NCBI GenBank assembly: GCA_903876615.1
Contig: CAIRAS010000050.1
Location: forward strand, 1-17,274
DNA: 17,274 nt
DNA from: an uncultured Holophagaceae bacterium
Lineage (GTDB): Bacteria > Acidobacteriota > Holophagae > Holophagales > Holophagaceae
Direction: 5' to 3'
Shown here: piece by piece, positions 6,959 through 14,531 of the stretch
Layout: every line of letters begins with the position of its first letter
Position numbering within the stretch: position 1 is the first letter of the stretch
Notes under the pieces: model-generated
The model's input: the letters and a program-made list of their open reading frames with translations, nothing else
What the model was told of the DNA's origin: nothing
Databases searched by the model: none
Position numbers and translations under genes: made by a program

Positions 6959-8383
6959 CTACTCCTTGTCGCGCCCGAATATACCCCGCAGCCTGCCCAT
7001 CAGGCCGGGTTGGCCCACGCGGGCAGGGTCTTCCACCGGTTCCGGCCGAGACCATCCTGCTGGTACCGCCACCGAGGGGTCGAGCTCCAGCGCCCGGCGG
7101 ATGCAGCCCTGGGCATTGGCCCGGAAGCCCTTGCGATGATAAAGGTCGCCCATGAGGGCCCAGGGCTCAGCGGCCCGGGGGTTGAGGCGGGAGGCCACCT
7201 GGAGGGCCTCGATGGCGCGGGTGGACCAGGCCGGGTTGCTGATGCGCAGCCGCCCAAGCAGCAACCAAGTCTCGAAGGCCGCCGGGGACTCCCCGTCTAG
7301 CTTGATGGCCTGCTCCAGGGCCCGGATGGCCTCGCTGGTGCGCTCCTGCATCACATAGGACTTGGCCTTGATGAGCAACCGGCGGGCGCGCTCCTGGGGC
7401 GCCAGGGCCTCCTCGTCCAGGGGCTCCTGTGTCATCGACGGGGACGATGGCGGCAGCACCTCCGCAGTCAGGGGCGGCAAGGGCCTGGACGGCGTGGCAG
7501 GCAGCAGGTCTTCCTGGGCCAGCAGGAATGGCTCGGGTTCCGGCTCGGGCTCCACCAGGAACTCGGGCTCCGCCTCGAGCTCGTCTTCGACCTCGAGCGG
7601 AGGGAGGTGCCTGGGTGGCGGCTCGATCACGACAGGTGGAGCGGGTGTCGGTTCGATGGGCATGAGGGGCAGGGCCCCTGCCACAAGCCTGATTCCGCCC
7701 AGGGCCCAGAGGGTGGCCACGAGTCGGGTAGCGTCCTCCTGGGGGAGGCCCGCCAGGGATGCGATGGTGTTGCAGCCCAGTGGCTCCGTGCCCAGGAGGG
7801 TCAGCGCGTAGGCCAGGGTAGGTGTAAGAGGGAGGTCGCTCAGCGACTCCAGGAGGTCCGGTCGGGCCTGCCAGCGCCAGTCAGGCTCGCTTTGGAACAT
7901 CGCGATCAGCTCGCGGTCGATCTTCGCCTTCTGAAAGGTGTCCCAGACCAGCCGGCGGTGGCTCAGGTGGAACTGGTATTCACCCTTGATGCCAGCGCCC
8001 GGGGCGGCCGGCAGCCAGGTCATACGGAGGATGGGATGCTCCATGGCATGCAGCAGCACCGAGCCCAGCAGCTCGTGGAGCTGTTCGTCCCGCTCCGGGG
8101 CCGTCAGGAGCCCCCACTGCACGACGCGATCCCCCACTCGTGCGCCCTCGCTGTCGTCCAGCAGCTCCTTCAGGGAGGCCATGTCCAGCACGCCCCGACG
8201 GATCAGGAAGTTCCCGAACTGCTCGCCCACCGCATCGCTGCTCAGGTGATGGAGCTCGCCGTTCATCCAGTGGAGCCGCCGGGTTCCATCGTTCTGCTCC
8301 AGCACCAACTCCCCCACCGCTTCCTGCTGGTAGAGGGATCCCATGAGGGCCGGCAAGAAATGGCGCAGACGAACTTCGGGCAC
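6959..8383 (-). CDS. PATAN/DUF4388-type N-terminal domain protein with C-terminal TPR repeats
   Basis: The 474-residue product has three parts. Residues 1-115 resemble the PATAN (DUF4388) domain found in bacterial signalling proteins: LMGSLYQQEAVGELVLEQ, then LHWMNGELHHL and LIRRGVLD. About 140-235 is a helical, winged-helix-like stretch. Residues 240-330 form a Pro/Glu-rich linker including PEPEPEPF, and 333-435 hold TPR repeats. The last residues are basic (LMGRLRGIFGRDKE). I chose GTG 8383 because GGAG (8389-8392) is 5 bases upstream; an in-frame ATG at 8470 would add an unlikely 29-residue head crossing the intergenic palindrome. It is divergent from the Ser/Thr kinase, and a joint signalling role is plausible. 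The exact function is unknown. It ends 19 bases from the convergent glycosyltransferase with no visible terminator. Confidence 0.82.
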   Translation of the reverse strand: MPEVRLRHFLPALMGSLYQQEAVGELVLEQNDGTRRLHWMNGELHHLSSDAVGEQFGNFLIRRGVLDMASLKELLDDSEGARVGDRVVQWGLLTAPERDEQLHELLGSVLLHAMEHPILRMTWLPAAPGAGIKGEYQFHLSHRRLVWDTFQKAKIDRELIAMFQSEPDWRWQARPDLLESLSDLPLTPTLAYALTLLGTEPLGCNTIASLAGLPQEDATRLVATLWALGGIRLVAGALPLMPIEPTPAPPVVIEPPPRHLPPLEVEDELEAEPEFLVEPEPEPEPFLLAQEDLLPATPSRPLPPLTAEVLPPSSPSMTQEPLDEEALAPQERARRLLIKAKSYVMQERTSEAIRALEQAIKLDGESPAAFETWLLLGRLRISNPAWSTRAIEALQVASRLNPRAAEPWALMGDLYHRKGFRANAQGCIRRALELDPSVAVPAGWSRPEPVEDPARVGQPGLMGRLRGIFGRDKE

Positions 8384-8424
8384 TGAGGCTCCGGGAGTGC
8401 TACCTAGTTTGCACGTTCCGGACC

Positions 8425-8438
8425 GGGACGCTAGTCCC
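8425..8438. repeat. Inverted repeat in the PATAN-kinase divergent interval
   Basis: GGGAC-GCTA-GTCCC is a perfect 5-base inverted repeat lying between the divergent starts (8384-8541). It could be an operator or a small hairpin in either leader. TTGCAC (8410-8415) is a weak -35-like element just upstream on the plus strand. No convincing -10 follows. Confidence 0.3.
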
Positions 8439-8541
8439 AGATGGAGGATTGTCCTGCGGTAATAATCCAATCAGCTTGGCCGCAGCCCCGTCTGGACCTA
8501 TGCTGTCTCCCTGTCCTTGCCGCCGCCCAGAGAGGGCTCCG

Positions 8542-10206
8542 ATGTTCGAGAAGCTTGGAAAATTTGAGATCAGGCGCGTGCTCGGCAATGGCGCCATGGG
8601 TGAGGTCTACCTCGGCATCGACCCCTCCATCGGGCGTGAAGTGGCCATCAAGACCATCCTGCCTGCCGCGGCCCAGGGCGGCGACGCCAAGGAGCGCTTC
8701 GCCCGGGAGGCCCGGGCAGCGGGGGTGTTGAACCACCCTAACCTGGTGACCATCTATGAATTCGGAGAGGACCAGGGCGTCCTCTACATCGCCATGGAGT
8801 TCGTGAAGGGCCACGATCTTGAGGACCTGCTCCGGGAGCAGTCCCTCACCCGCTCGGAGACCCTGGAAGTGCTGGCCCAGGTCTGCGACGGCCTGGGTTT
8901 CGCCCACCGGCAGCACATCGTGCACCGGGATATCAAGCCCGCCAACGTGCGGGTCCAGCGAGACGGGAAGCGCCTCCATGCCAAGGTCATGGACTTCGGT
9001 GTGGCCAAGATCAGCAACTCCGACATGACTGCCACGGGCATGGTCATGGGCACCGTGAGCTACATGGCGCCCGAGTACATCCGCACCGGCAAGCCCGACC
9101 CCCGCAGTGACCTCTTCGCCGTCGGCGTCATGCTCTACGAGGGCCTGAGCGGCCGGAAGCCCTTCTCGGGCGACACCACACCCACAGTGCTCTACAAGAT
9201 CGTGAACGAGCCGCCAGATCCCATCGACCTCGAGCAGCTGCACGGCATCAGCCCTGCGATCCGGTCCGTGCTGGATCGGTCCCTCTGCAAGAACCCCGAC
9301 GAGCGCTTCCAGACGGCGGAAGACCTGGCCAAGGCCCTCCGCGCGGCCAAGGATCCCTCCTGGATGGGGCAGGTGGAGGACGCCACGGCGCGGCTCCAGG
9401 CCTCGGCACCCACGGCCCCGGCCGTGGTCCCGCCTCCTTCCGCGGCCACCCAGCAGGTTCCCGCGGCCCCCCCCACCCCACCATCCGTCGAGGTCGCCCC
9501 GCGCCCTGCCGCCGCATCCAGCGCCGGGAGCAAGGGCCTGTGGCTGGGCCTGGCGGCCCTGCTGCTCGTCGGCGTGGGTGCCACCTCCTGGTGGGCCCTC
9601 CGGGGCCGGGCTCCACTCCCCGAGGGCGCAACCAGCCCCGAGCCGAAACCGGCCTCCGCATCGCAACAGGGCCCAGCCCCGGCCCCCCCGAACCCGGGGT
9701 CCCCGGCGGCTCCCAAGCCGGTGCCTGCGGGACCCGCCCAGGTGGAACCCCCAGCGGTGTCCAAGGCGGAGTCCAAACCCGAACCCCGGTCTGAGCCTCG
9801 ACCTGAACCGGCGGCAGCCAAGGCCAAGCCGGCTCCAGTAGCCAAGGCCATCGAGCAGCCGGAACTCTATCAGGCCGAGAAGCTCAACAAGCTTGAGGTC
9901 CACGAGCGCCTCAACCTCGGCAACGTCTCCCTCAGCGAGGCGATCCAGCTGGCAGACAGCCAGCCGGAAAAGGCCATCCACGGCTTCCGCCAGGCCCTGA
10001 AGGCTGATCCCTCCAACATCAACGCCCACGCCTGGCTGGCGGTGGTCCTCTATGACCAAGGCCGCCAGGCCGAGTTCAACCAAGCGCTCCACCAGGCCCG
10101 TCGCCAGGGGATCCTCGGCCAGATGTCCTCCCGCAACGCCCGCTTCAGGTCCGTGCTCAATCAGGCGCGGCTCAGCGGGAAGCTGCCTTCCGACCTCGGG
10201 GACTGA
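8542..10206 (+). CDS. Hanks-type (PknB-like) Ser/Thr protein kinase with one transmembrane segment
   Basis: This is a receptor-like kinase of 554 residues. Catalytic elements are complete: glycine loop GNGAMGEVYLG (15-25), VAIK with K37, HRDIKPAN (128-135, catalytic D130), DFGVAK (151-156, metal-binding D151), the activation segment ending GTVSYMAPEY (170-179), and SDLFAVGVMLYEG (189-201). About 285-330 is a Pro/Ala juxtamembrane linker, and 333-353 is a hydrophobic segment (GLWLGLAALLLVGVGA onward). Outside, 355-440 is low complexity (Pro, Glu, Lys, Ala), followed by a short TPR-like helical region (455-525). There are no PASTA repeats. ATG 8542 has AGAGGG 5 bases upstream; ATG 8449 would add 31 atypical residues. 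The stop overlaps the rnc start (TGATG). Substrates are unknown. Confidence 0.94.
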   Translation: MFEKLGKFEIRRVLGNGAMGEVYLGIDPSIGREVAIKTILPAAAQGGDAKERFAREARAAGVLNHPNLVTIYEFGEDQGVLYIAMEFVKGHDLEDLLREQSLTRSETLEVLAQVCDGLGFAHRQHIVHRDIKPANVRVQRDGKRLHAKVMDFGVAKISNSDMTATGMVMGTVSYMAPEYIRTGKPDPRSDLFAVGVMLYEGLSGRKPFSGDTTPTVLYKIVNEPPDPIDLEQLHGISPAIRSVLDRSLCKNPDERFQTAEDLAKALRAAKDPSWMGQVEDATARLQASAPTAPAVVPPPSAATQQVPAAPPTPPSVEVAPRPAAASSAGSKGLWLGLAALLLVGVGATSWWALRGRAPLPEGATSPEPKPASASQQGPAPAPPNPGSPAAPKPVPAGPAQVEPPAVSKAESKPEPRSEPRPEPAAAKAKPAPVAKAIEQPELYQAEKLNKLEVHERLNLGNVSLSEAIQLADSQPEKAIHGFRQALKADPSNINAHAWLAVVLYDQGRQAEFNQALHQARRQGILGQMSSRNARFRSVLNQARLSGKLPSDLGD

Positions 10207-10916
10207 TGCGCGCCAGGCAGACCAGCGGCCAGGATGCTCTTGAAACCCGCCTGGCCTACACCTTCTCGAACCGGGCCTTCCTGGTGGAGGCGCTCACCCA
10301 TGCCTCGGCCACCAAGGGGCAGGACAACCAGCGCCTGGAGTTCCTGGGGGATGCCCTGCTCAACTTCACGATGGCCAGGATCCTCTTCGAAGCCCACCCA
10401 GAATGGCAAGAGGGCCCCATGAGCAAGCTGCGGGGTCTGCTGGTTTGCACGGAATCCCTGGCGGCCTGGGCCCTGGACCTGGGCCTGGACCAGCTCCTGA
10501 GTGCCGCCCACCCGCGCAAAGCCCCACCCATGGGTCCCAAGCCCCTGGCAGATGCCCTGGAGGCCCTGCTCGCAGCCATCTACCTCGATGCCCAGGCCGC
10601 TGGCGCCGATGCTGGGGCCACCGTGAAGGTCCTGGTCGAGGCGCGCTTCCGGGAGGACGTCCAGGCTGCCCGGGCCGACACCCTCACCCAGCGGGATCCC
10701 AAGACCCACCTCCAGGAAACGGCGGCCCGGCTCGGCCTTGCCGCTCCGGTCTATGTCCAGGTGGGGCAGGCCGGGCCCGGCCACGCCCCCCGCTTCACCA
10801 TGCGAGCCGCCATCGGCGAGCTTGCGACCGAGGCCGAGGGCCTCACCCGCAAGCGGGCCGAAAGCGATGCCGCCCGGAAGCTGCTGGACTTGATCGCGGC
10901 GCGGTCCCCCTCCTGA
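10206..10916 (+). CDS. rnc: Ribonuclease III
   Basis: RNase III cleaves double-stranded RNA, processing rRNA precursors and structured mRNAs in the cytoplasm. The 236-residue product has the signature NQRLEFLGDALL (41-52) with E45 and D49, and LADALEALLAAIYLD (114-128) with D116 and E119, so all four metal-binding acids are present. The C-terminal dsRNA-binding domain is at about 164-232, ending ESDAARKLLDLI. ATG 10206 overlaps the kinase stop codon (TGATG), suggesting coupled translation. rnc is more often seen near era, recO or acpP-fabF; a kinase as upstream partner is less usual. Function is secure. Confidence 0.95.
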   Translation: MRARQTSGQDALETRLAYTFSNRAFLVEALTHASATKGQDNQRLEFLGDALLNFTMARILFEAHPEWQEGPMSKLRGLLVCTESLAAWALDLGLDQLLSAAHPRKAPPMGPKPLADALEALLAAIYLDAQAAGADAGATVKVLVEARFREDVQAARADTLTQRDPKTHLQETAARLGLAAPVYVQVGQAGPGHAPRFTMRAAIGELATEAEGLTRKRAESDAARKLLDLIAARSPS

Positions 10917-10960
10917 TGCGTTACACTCCCATTGGCCTGTCGCCCAAGGTGAGCGCTTGA
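10916..10960 (+). CDS. Possible 14-codon linking ORF between rnc and the HisA-like gene
   Basis: ATG at 10916 overlaps the rnc stop (TGATG). The reading frame, MRYTPIGLSPKVSA, ends with TGA at 10958-10960, which overlaps the TTG start of the next gene (TTGA). It spans the whole intergenic gap and could pass ribosomes from rnc to the weak TTG start. Its shortness means it could be chance, and no conserved peptide is recognised. Confidence 0.25.
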   Translation: MRYTPIGLSPKVSA

Positions 10961-11673
10961 AGATCTACCCTACCTTGAACCTCCAGAACGGCCGTGTGGT
11001 CTCCACCGCAAGGGGCGTGGCGTCCTGCGAGGAAAGCCCGCAGGAGCTGGCTGACCGCCTCATCGACGAGGGTGCCACCCGCCTGGCGCTAGTGGATGTC
11101 GATGCGGCCCTGGGCAAGGGCAACAACCGCGACATCATCGGCCAGGTCCTCCAGCGCTGCCGGGCCCGGGACCGGAAGGTCTGCCTCCAGGTCGCGGGGG
11201 GCATTCGCAGCTCCGACCAGGCTCAGTTCTTCCTCGATCTCGGCGCCAGCTGGCTGGTGGCCGGCACCATCCTCCACAAGTCCCCGATGGTGGCCGAGCA
11301 GCTCATGGCCCGCTTCCAGAACAACCTGGTCGCCGCCATCGATGCCCGGGGGGGCAAAGTCCACCGCTCCGGCTGGGTGGACACCACTCCCATGAGCGCC
11401 CTGGAGCTGGCGCAGCGGGCCAAGGCCTACGGCTTCCGCCGCCTGCTCTTCGTGGACATCCCCGAGGATGCCGCCGCCGTCCCGGACTTCCAGACCGCCA
11501 ACGAGCTCGCGGCGGCCACGGGCCTGCCCTTGATCATGGGCGGCAGCCTCACCGTTCCCGCCCACCTGAAGGCGCTGTCCTCGCACCCAAGCCTGAAGGG
11601 CGGGCTGGTGGATGCGGTGCTGTTCCGGCAGGACCCCCGCCTCCTGGCCTTCCTCCAGGCCACCTGCGCCTGA
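10957..11673 (+). CDS. HisA-like TIM-barrel protein with altered catalytic residue
   Basis: The 238-residue product has the length and half-barrel repeat pattern of HisA (ProFAR isomerase): YPTLNLQNGRVV (4-15), LVDVDAALGKGNNRDII (45-61), VAGGIRS (79-85), VAAIDARGGKVHRSGW (125-140), FVDIPED (165-171) and MGGS (194-197). The general-base aspartate near the N-terminus (D8 in Thermotoga HisA, P-A-L-D-L) is N8 here. The threonine preceding D-I in the fifth or sixth strand is V166. The second acid (D129) and both Gly-rich phosphate sites are mostly kept. It may have a different isomerase activity or bind a phosphosugar without catalysis. The start is TTG 10957 with AAGGTGA at 10946-10952; no in-frame ATG or GTG fits. 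No his genes are nearby. Confidence 0.78.
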   Translation: MKIYPTLNLQNGRVVSTARGVASCEESPQELADRLIDEGATRLALVDVDAALGKGNNRDIIGQVLQRCRARDRKVCLQVAGGIRSSDQAQFFLDLGASWLVAGTILHKSPMVAEQLMARFQNNLVAAIDARGGKVHRSGWVDTTPMSALELAQRAKAYGFRRLLFVDIPEDAAAVPDFQTANELAAATGLPLIMGGSLTVPAHLKALSSHPSLKGGLVDAVLFRQDPRLLAFLQATCA

Positions 11674-11686
11674 TCCGGGAGGGGCC

Positions 11687-13471
11687 GTGACCACACGGGA
11701 ATCCGATTTCCTGGAGTCCCTTGGCGAGGCGGAGAGGGTCCACTTCAGGCACCTGGCCCTGGTGCGCTCGCAGCTCCCCTCCGAGAGCCAGATCAGCATG
11801 CTCGAGGGGTTGGCCCGCACCCTGGCCTCGCCAAGGCTGCTCACGGTCATGGCCCGGACCCCCCACTGGCTGGCCCACTGGCCCATCCTGCTCGGCGTGG
11901 CCGAGAATGAGGCCACCCCGGAGGCCATTCGCCGCGATCTGGAAATGGTCGTGTCGCTCTTCGATCAGATGCGGGAGATGGACAAGGCTCCCGCCGAGGA
12001 GAAGGCCGAGCGCGCCGAATCCGTGAAGGCCCTCTACTCCCAGCTCAACGTCGGCCTGAAGCCCGTCGCCAAGCTCCTCGCAAAGCAGCTGGCCAAGACG
12101 GTCAGCGCCACGGGAACCACCCAGGAGCTGCCGGCCCTGCCGCCCGAGCATCCGGACTGGGAGGCCCTGGCGGCCCTGCCGGACCCCCTGCCTGACCAAC
12201 TCGTGGCGAAAGGCCTCGACCGTCCCCAGCGGCTCGACCAGGCGCGGCAGACCGCGCAGCCCGACGAGCTGCTCACCTTTCTGGTGGACGCGGATCCAGA
12301 GCTTCGCCACGCGGCCCTGCAGAACCCGATGGTGTCTGAGGACCTGGTCTGCCAGGCCCTGGCCCAGTCCGACGAGGCCACCTTCTTCGAGGAGGTCTAC
12401 GCCGAGGCCCGCTGGTACTTCCGGGATCCCGTGCGGCAGAGCCTGCAGGAGGCCCCCGGAAGCCCCGGCGACCTGAGCCGGCGGACCGCCCTGTCCCAGC
12501 ACCTGGTGGCGGTCCTGGAGCTGGGCGCCAAGGACCCTTCGAGCCTGCGGCGGATCGTGAGCCTGTTCACCCAGCTGGACGAGAGCGAGTACCAGTTCGT
12601 CACCTTCTGGGCGAAGCGCCACGCGCCGCACCTCCTCCGCGTGGTGAAGTACTTCTATGACCGCCTCCAGCGGCAGCGCTCGGGCTTCGCCTCTGCCCTG
12701 CCGGAGCGAGGCGAAGAGGGCCGCTGGGCCACCCTGGAGGAGCGGGCCTTCCTCGCCACCCAGGCCACCCAGGAAGAGCAGCTCAGCCAGGTGCTGAAGG
12801 ACCCCGATCCGCAGGTCTTCCGGCTTGCCCTGGAGAACCCGGCCCTGACCCCGCGGTTGCTGGCCTCCACCCTCCCAGCTTTCTCCCGGGAGCGCGCCGA
12901 GGTGGTGGCCGGGCACCTGCTCTGGTCCCAGGATCCCCTGGTGGTCGAGGCCCTGGTCCACCACCCCGGACTCTCCGAGCCCTCGGCCCTCCGCCTCCTC
13001 GGCCGACTGGCTGGCATCAAGGCCACCATCGAGGTCCTGCGGGATCCCCGGGTCCTGCACCTGGAGGTCAAGCGGCGGGCCCTCGAGACACTCCGCTCGC
13101 TCTACCTGGGCCTGCCCGTGGCCGACCGCATCACCGCCCTGCGCACCTCTGGCGGCGAGCTCATGCGCCACCTGCCCCAGGAGGTGCTGCAGGACGAGGA
13201 GACCCTCCTCCGGATGGTCGCCGACCGTCAGCTGGATCCAGGCATCCTCCTGCGCCTGGCCCGGAATAAGCTCACGCCCCGCAGCGTGCTCGGCCAGATC
13301 GCGGGCCACCCGGTGCTCATGGCCCACGCCGCGATCATGTCCGAGCTGCTGCTGAACCCCAAGACCCCCCGGGACTCCGCCCTGAGGATCTGGGGCCTGC
13401 TCTCCGAGGCAGAACAGCAGCAGATTCAGCGCAGCCCCCACCTGCCCGCCGCCCTCCGGGCCTTGGGCTGA
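11687..13471 (+). CDS. Uncharacterised alpha-helical repeat protein (LRV/HEAT-like)
   Basis: I do not recognise the family of this 594-residue protein. It lacks a signal peptide and membrane segments, so it is probably cytoplasmic. Repeats of the type 'D-P-x-x-R-x-x-A-L-x-N-P-x-x-x-x-x-L' recur: DPELRHAALQNPMVSEDLV, DPQVFRLALENPALTPRLLA, QDPLVVEALVHHPGLSEPSA, RQLDPGILLRLARNKLTPRS and LLLNPKTPRDSALRI. The N-terminal region has a related unit (LLGVAENEATPEAIRRDLE). This pattern resembles leucine-rich-variant (LRV) or HEAT solenoids, which are usually protein-binding scaffolds. The start is GTG 11687 with GGAGG 4 bases upstream, 13 bases after the HisA-like gene, so the two probably share a transcript. 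No catalytic motif is visible. Confidence 0.85.
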   Translation: MTTRESDFLESLGEAERVHFRHLALVRSQLPSESQISMLEGLARTLASPRLLTVMARTPHWLAHWPILLGVAENEATPEAIRRDLEMVVSLFDQMREMDKAPAEEKAERAESVKALYSQLNVGLKPVAKLLAKQLAKTVSATGTTQELPALPPEHPDWEALAALPDPLPDQLVAKGLDRPQRLDQARQTAQPDELLTFLVDADPELRHAALQNPMVSEDLVCQALAQSDEATFFEEVYAEARWYFRDPVRQSLQEAPGSPGDLSRRTALSQHLVAVLELGAKDPSSLRRIVSLFTQLDESEYQFVTFWAKRHAPHLLRVVKYFYDRLQRQRSGFASALPERGEEGRWATLEERAFLATQATQEEQLSQVLKDPDPQVFRLALENPALTPRLLASTLPAFSRERAEVVAGHLLWSQDPLVVEALVHHPGLSEPSALRLLGRLAGIKATIEVLRDPRVLHLEVKRRALETLRSLYLGLPVADRITALRTSGGELMRHLPQEVLQDEETLLRMVADRQLDPGILLRLARNKLTPRSVLGQIAGHPVLMAHAAIMSELLLNPKTPRDSALRIWGLLSEAEQQQIQRSPHLPAALRALG

Positions 13472-13476
13472 TTGGA

Positions 13477-13502
13477 ATAAACATTCAGGCCGCCCCTGCG
13501 TA
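13477..13502 (+). promoter_or_regulatory. Possible ECF-type promoter before the sigma operon
   Basis: ATAAAC (13477-13482), 16 bases, then CGTA (13499-13502) resembles the ECF class TGAAAC-N16-CGTA, with the characteristic AAC of the -35 kept. It would drive the four-gene chain that includes the ECF sigma gene, as expected for autoregulation. The start would fall about 10 bases before ATG 13521, making a very short leader. The match is short and could be chance. Confidence 0.3.
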
Positions 13503-13520
13503 GCCCCTCCAGGAGCCCCC

Positions 13521-14531
13521 ATGCGACGCCCCGCAGTCATGCTGATTCCCGCCGCGGTGGCTTTGGTGTGCCTGCCCTTTGCCAGCTCTTGCCGACCCAA
13601 GGTGCGGGTGCCGGGGTGGGTGCAGTCCGCCCCTGTGGACAGCGTGCTTGCCTTTAGCGGCGAGGCGGGCTGGGTCCTGACCCACAAGGAGGTCCAGGGT
13701 CTCCTCGGCCGCGACCCCATGGTCGAGCGGGCCCTGGACCTCTTCCTGCAGAAGGCCCACATCAACCCCCGCACCGAGACCGGCCGGGTGACCTTCCATG
13801 TTGTCGGCGTACCCCAGCAGACGGAGGCCACCCTGCAGAAGGGGCTTCAGCATGTCGTGATCCAGCTCAATCAGTTCAAGGAGCCCGCCGCCCTGGTGGC
13901 GGCCCTGGCCGAGTCCTTCCCCCAGGAGGGCAGCCTCCGCCTCCAGGGCCGGGACTGGCCCCTGCACGTCATCCTCGACTTCGAGTCCCAGGGCACCAAG
14001 GCCCACATCCGGGCTGCCAGCGACGAGAAGGGCCAGATCTGGATCGGCGCTCTGGAGGCCCTGACCCGCATGGCCGCGAAGGAGGGCCTCAGTGCCCAGC
14101 CGGACGCGGCGCTGGCCGCTGAGTGGATCAGCCCCCGCGCGCCCTTCCAGGGCTTCATCCAGCCGGAGGCCCTGCTGGGGACCCTGCGCCAAAACCTTGA
14201 AGGCAGCTTCATGAAGGACCTGCCCCAGGGCGTCAAGGCCCTCTTCTGGAGCATCACGCCAGCGGCCGAGCCGGGCCAGCCCGTGCACTTCGAGCTGGCC
14301 CTGGCGGGCACCCCCGAGGGCATCAACCAGGTGGCACCCTGGCTGCAGCGCCTGGTGGCGGCAGCCAACGCCGTGCAGTCCACGCCCGGCTCGGCCCCGG
14401 AGCTGCTGCAGGAGAAGCGGCGGGTGGGCCTGCGCTGCAACCTCACCACCGAGCAGCTCAAGCTGGTGATGGAGAAGCTGGGCCAGTCCGGGCTCACCTT
14501 CCCGACCCTGAGCCGAGGCCCCAAGGCATGA
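13521..14531 (+). CDS. Exported, probably lipoprotein, of unknown function
   Basis: The 336-residue product starts with a signal peptide: MRRP, then a hydrophobic core (about 6-20), then ASSC with C24 as a plausible lipidation site, though the lipobox -3 position is Ala instead of Leu. The rest mixes beta and helical segments without a motif I recognise. The opening after the signal (VPGWVQSAPVDSVLAFSGEAGWVL) is reminiscent of periplasmic proteins that begin with a 'probable threshold' strand-helix unit, but I assign no family. SD AGGAG (13511-13515) sits 5 bases before ATG. Its stop overlaps the sigma gene start (ATGA), so it may be what the sigma system senses or controls. This is inference from position only. 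Confidence 0.82.
   Translation: MRRPAVMLIPAAVALVCLPFASSCRPKVRVPGWVQSAPVDSVLAFSGEAGWVLTHKEVQGLLGRDPMVERALDLFLQKAHINPRTETGRVTFHVVGVPQQTEATLQKGLQHVVIQLNQFKEPAALVAALAESFPQEGSLRLQGRDWPLHVILDFESQGTKAHIRAASDEKGQIWIGALEALTRMAAKEGLSAQPDAALAAEWISPRAPFQGFIQPEALLGTLRQNLEGSFMKDLPQGVKALFWSITPAAEPGQPVHFELALAGTPEGINQVAPWLQRLVAAANAVQSTPGSAPELLQEKRRVGLRCNLTTEQLKLVMEKLGQSGLTFPTLSRGPKA

Noticed and set aside
8431..10092. Long open frame on the minus strand opposite the kinase
   Set aside because: The plus strand carries an unmistakable kinase with all motifs. The antisense frame is Gly/Arg-rich, lacks a family and is expected in high-GC DNA.
11549..13831. 760-codon open frame on the minus strand
   Set aside because: It runs across three plus-strand genes with good starts and SD sites. 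Its composition is biased to Gly, Arg, Leu and Gln, as for a shadow frame.
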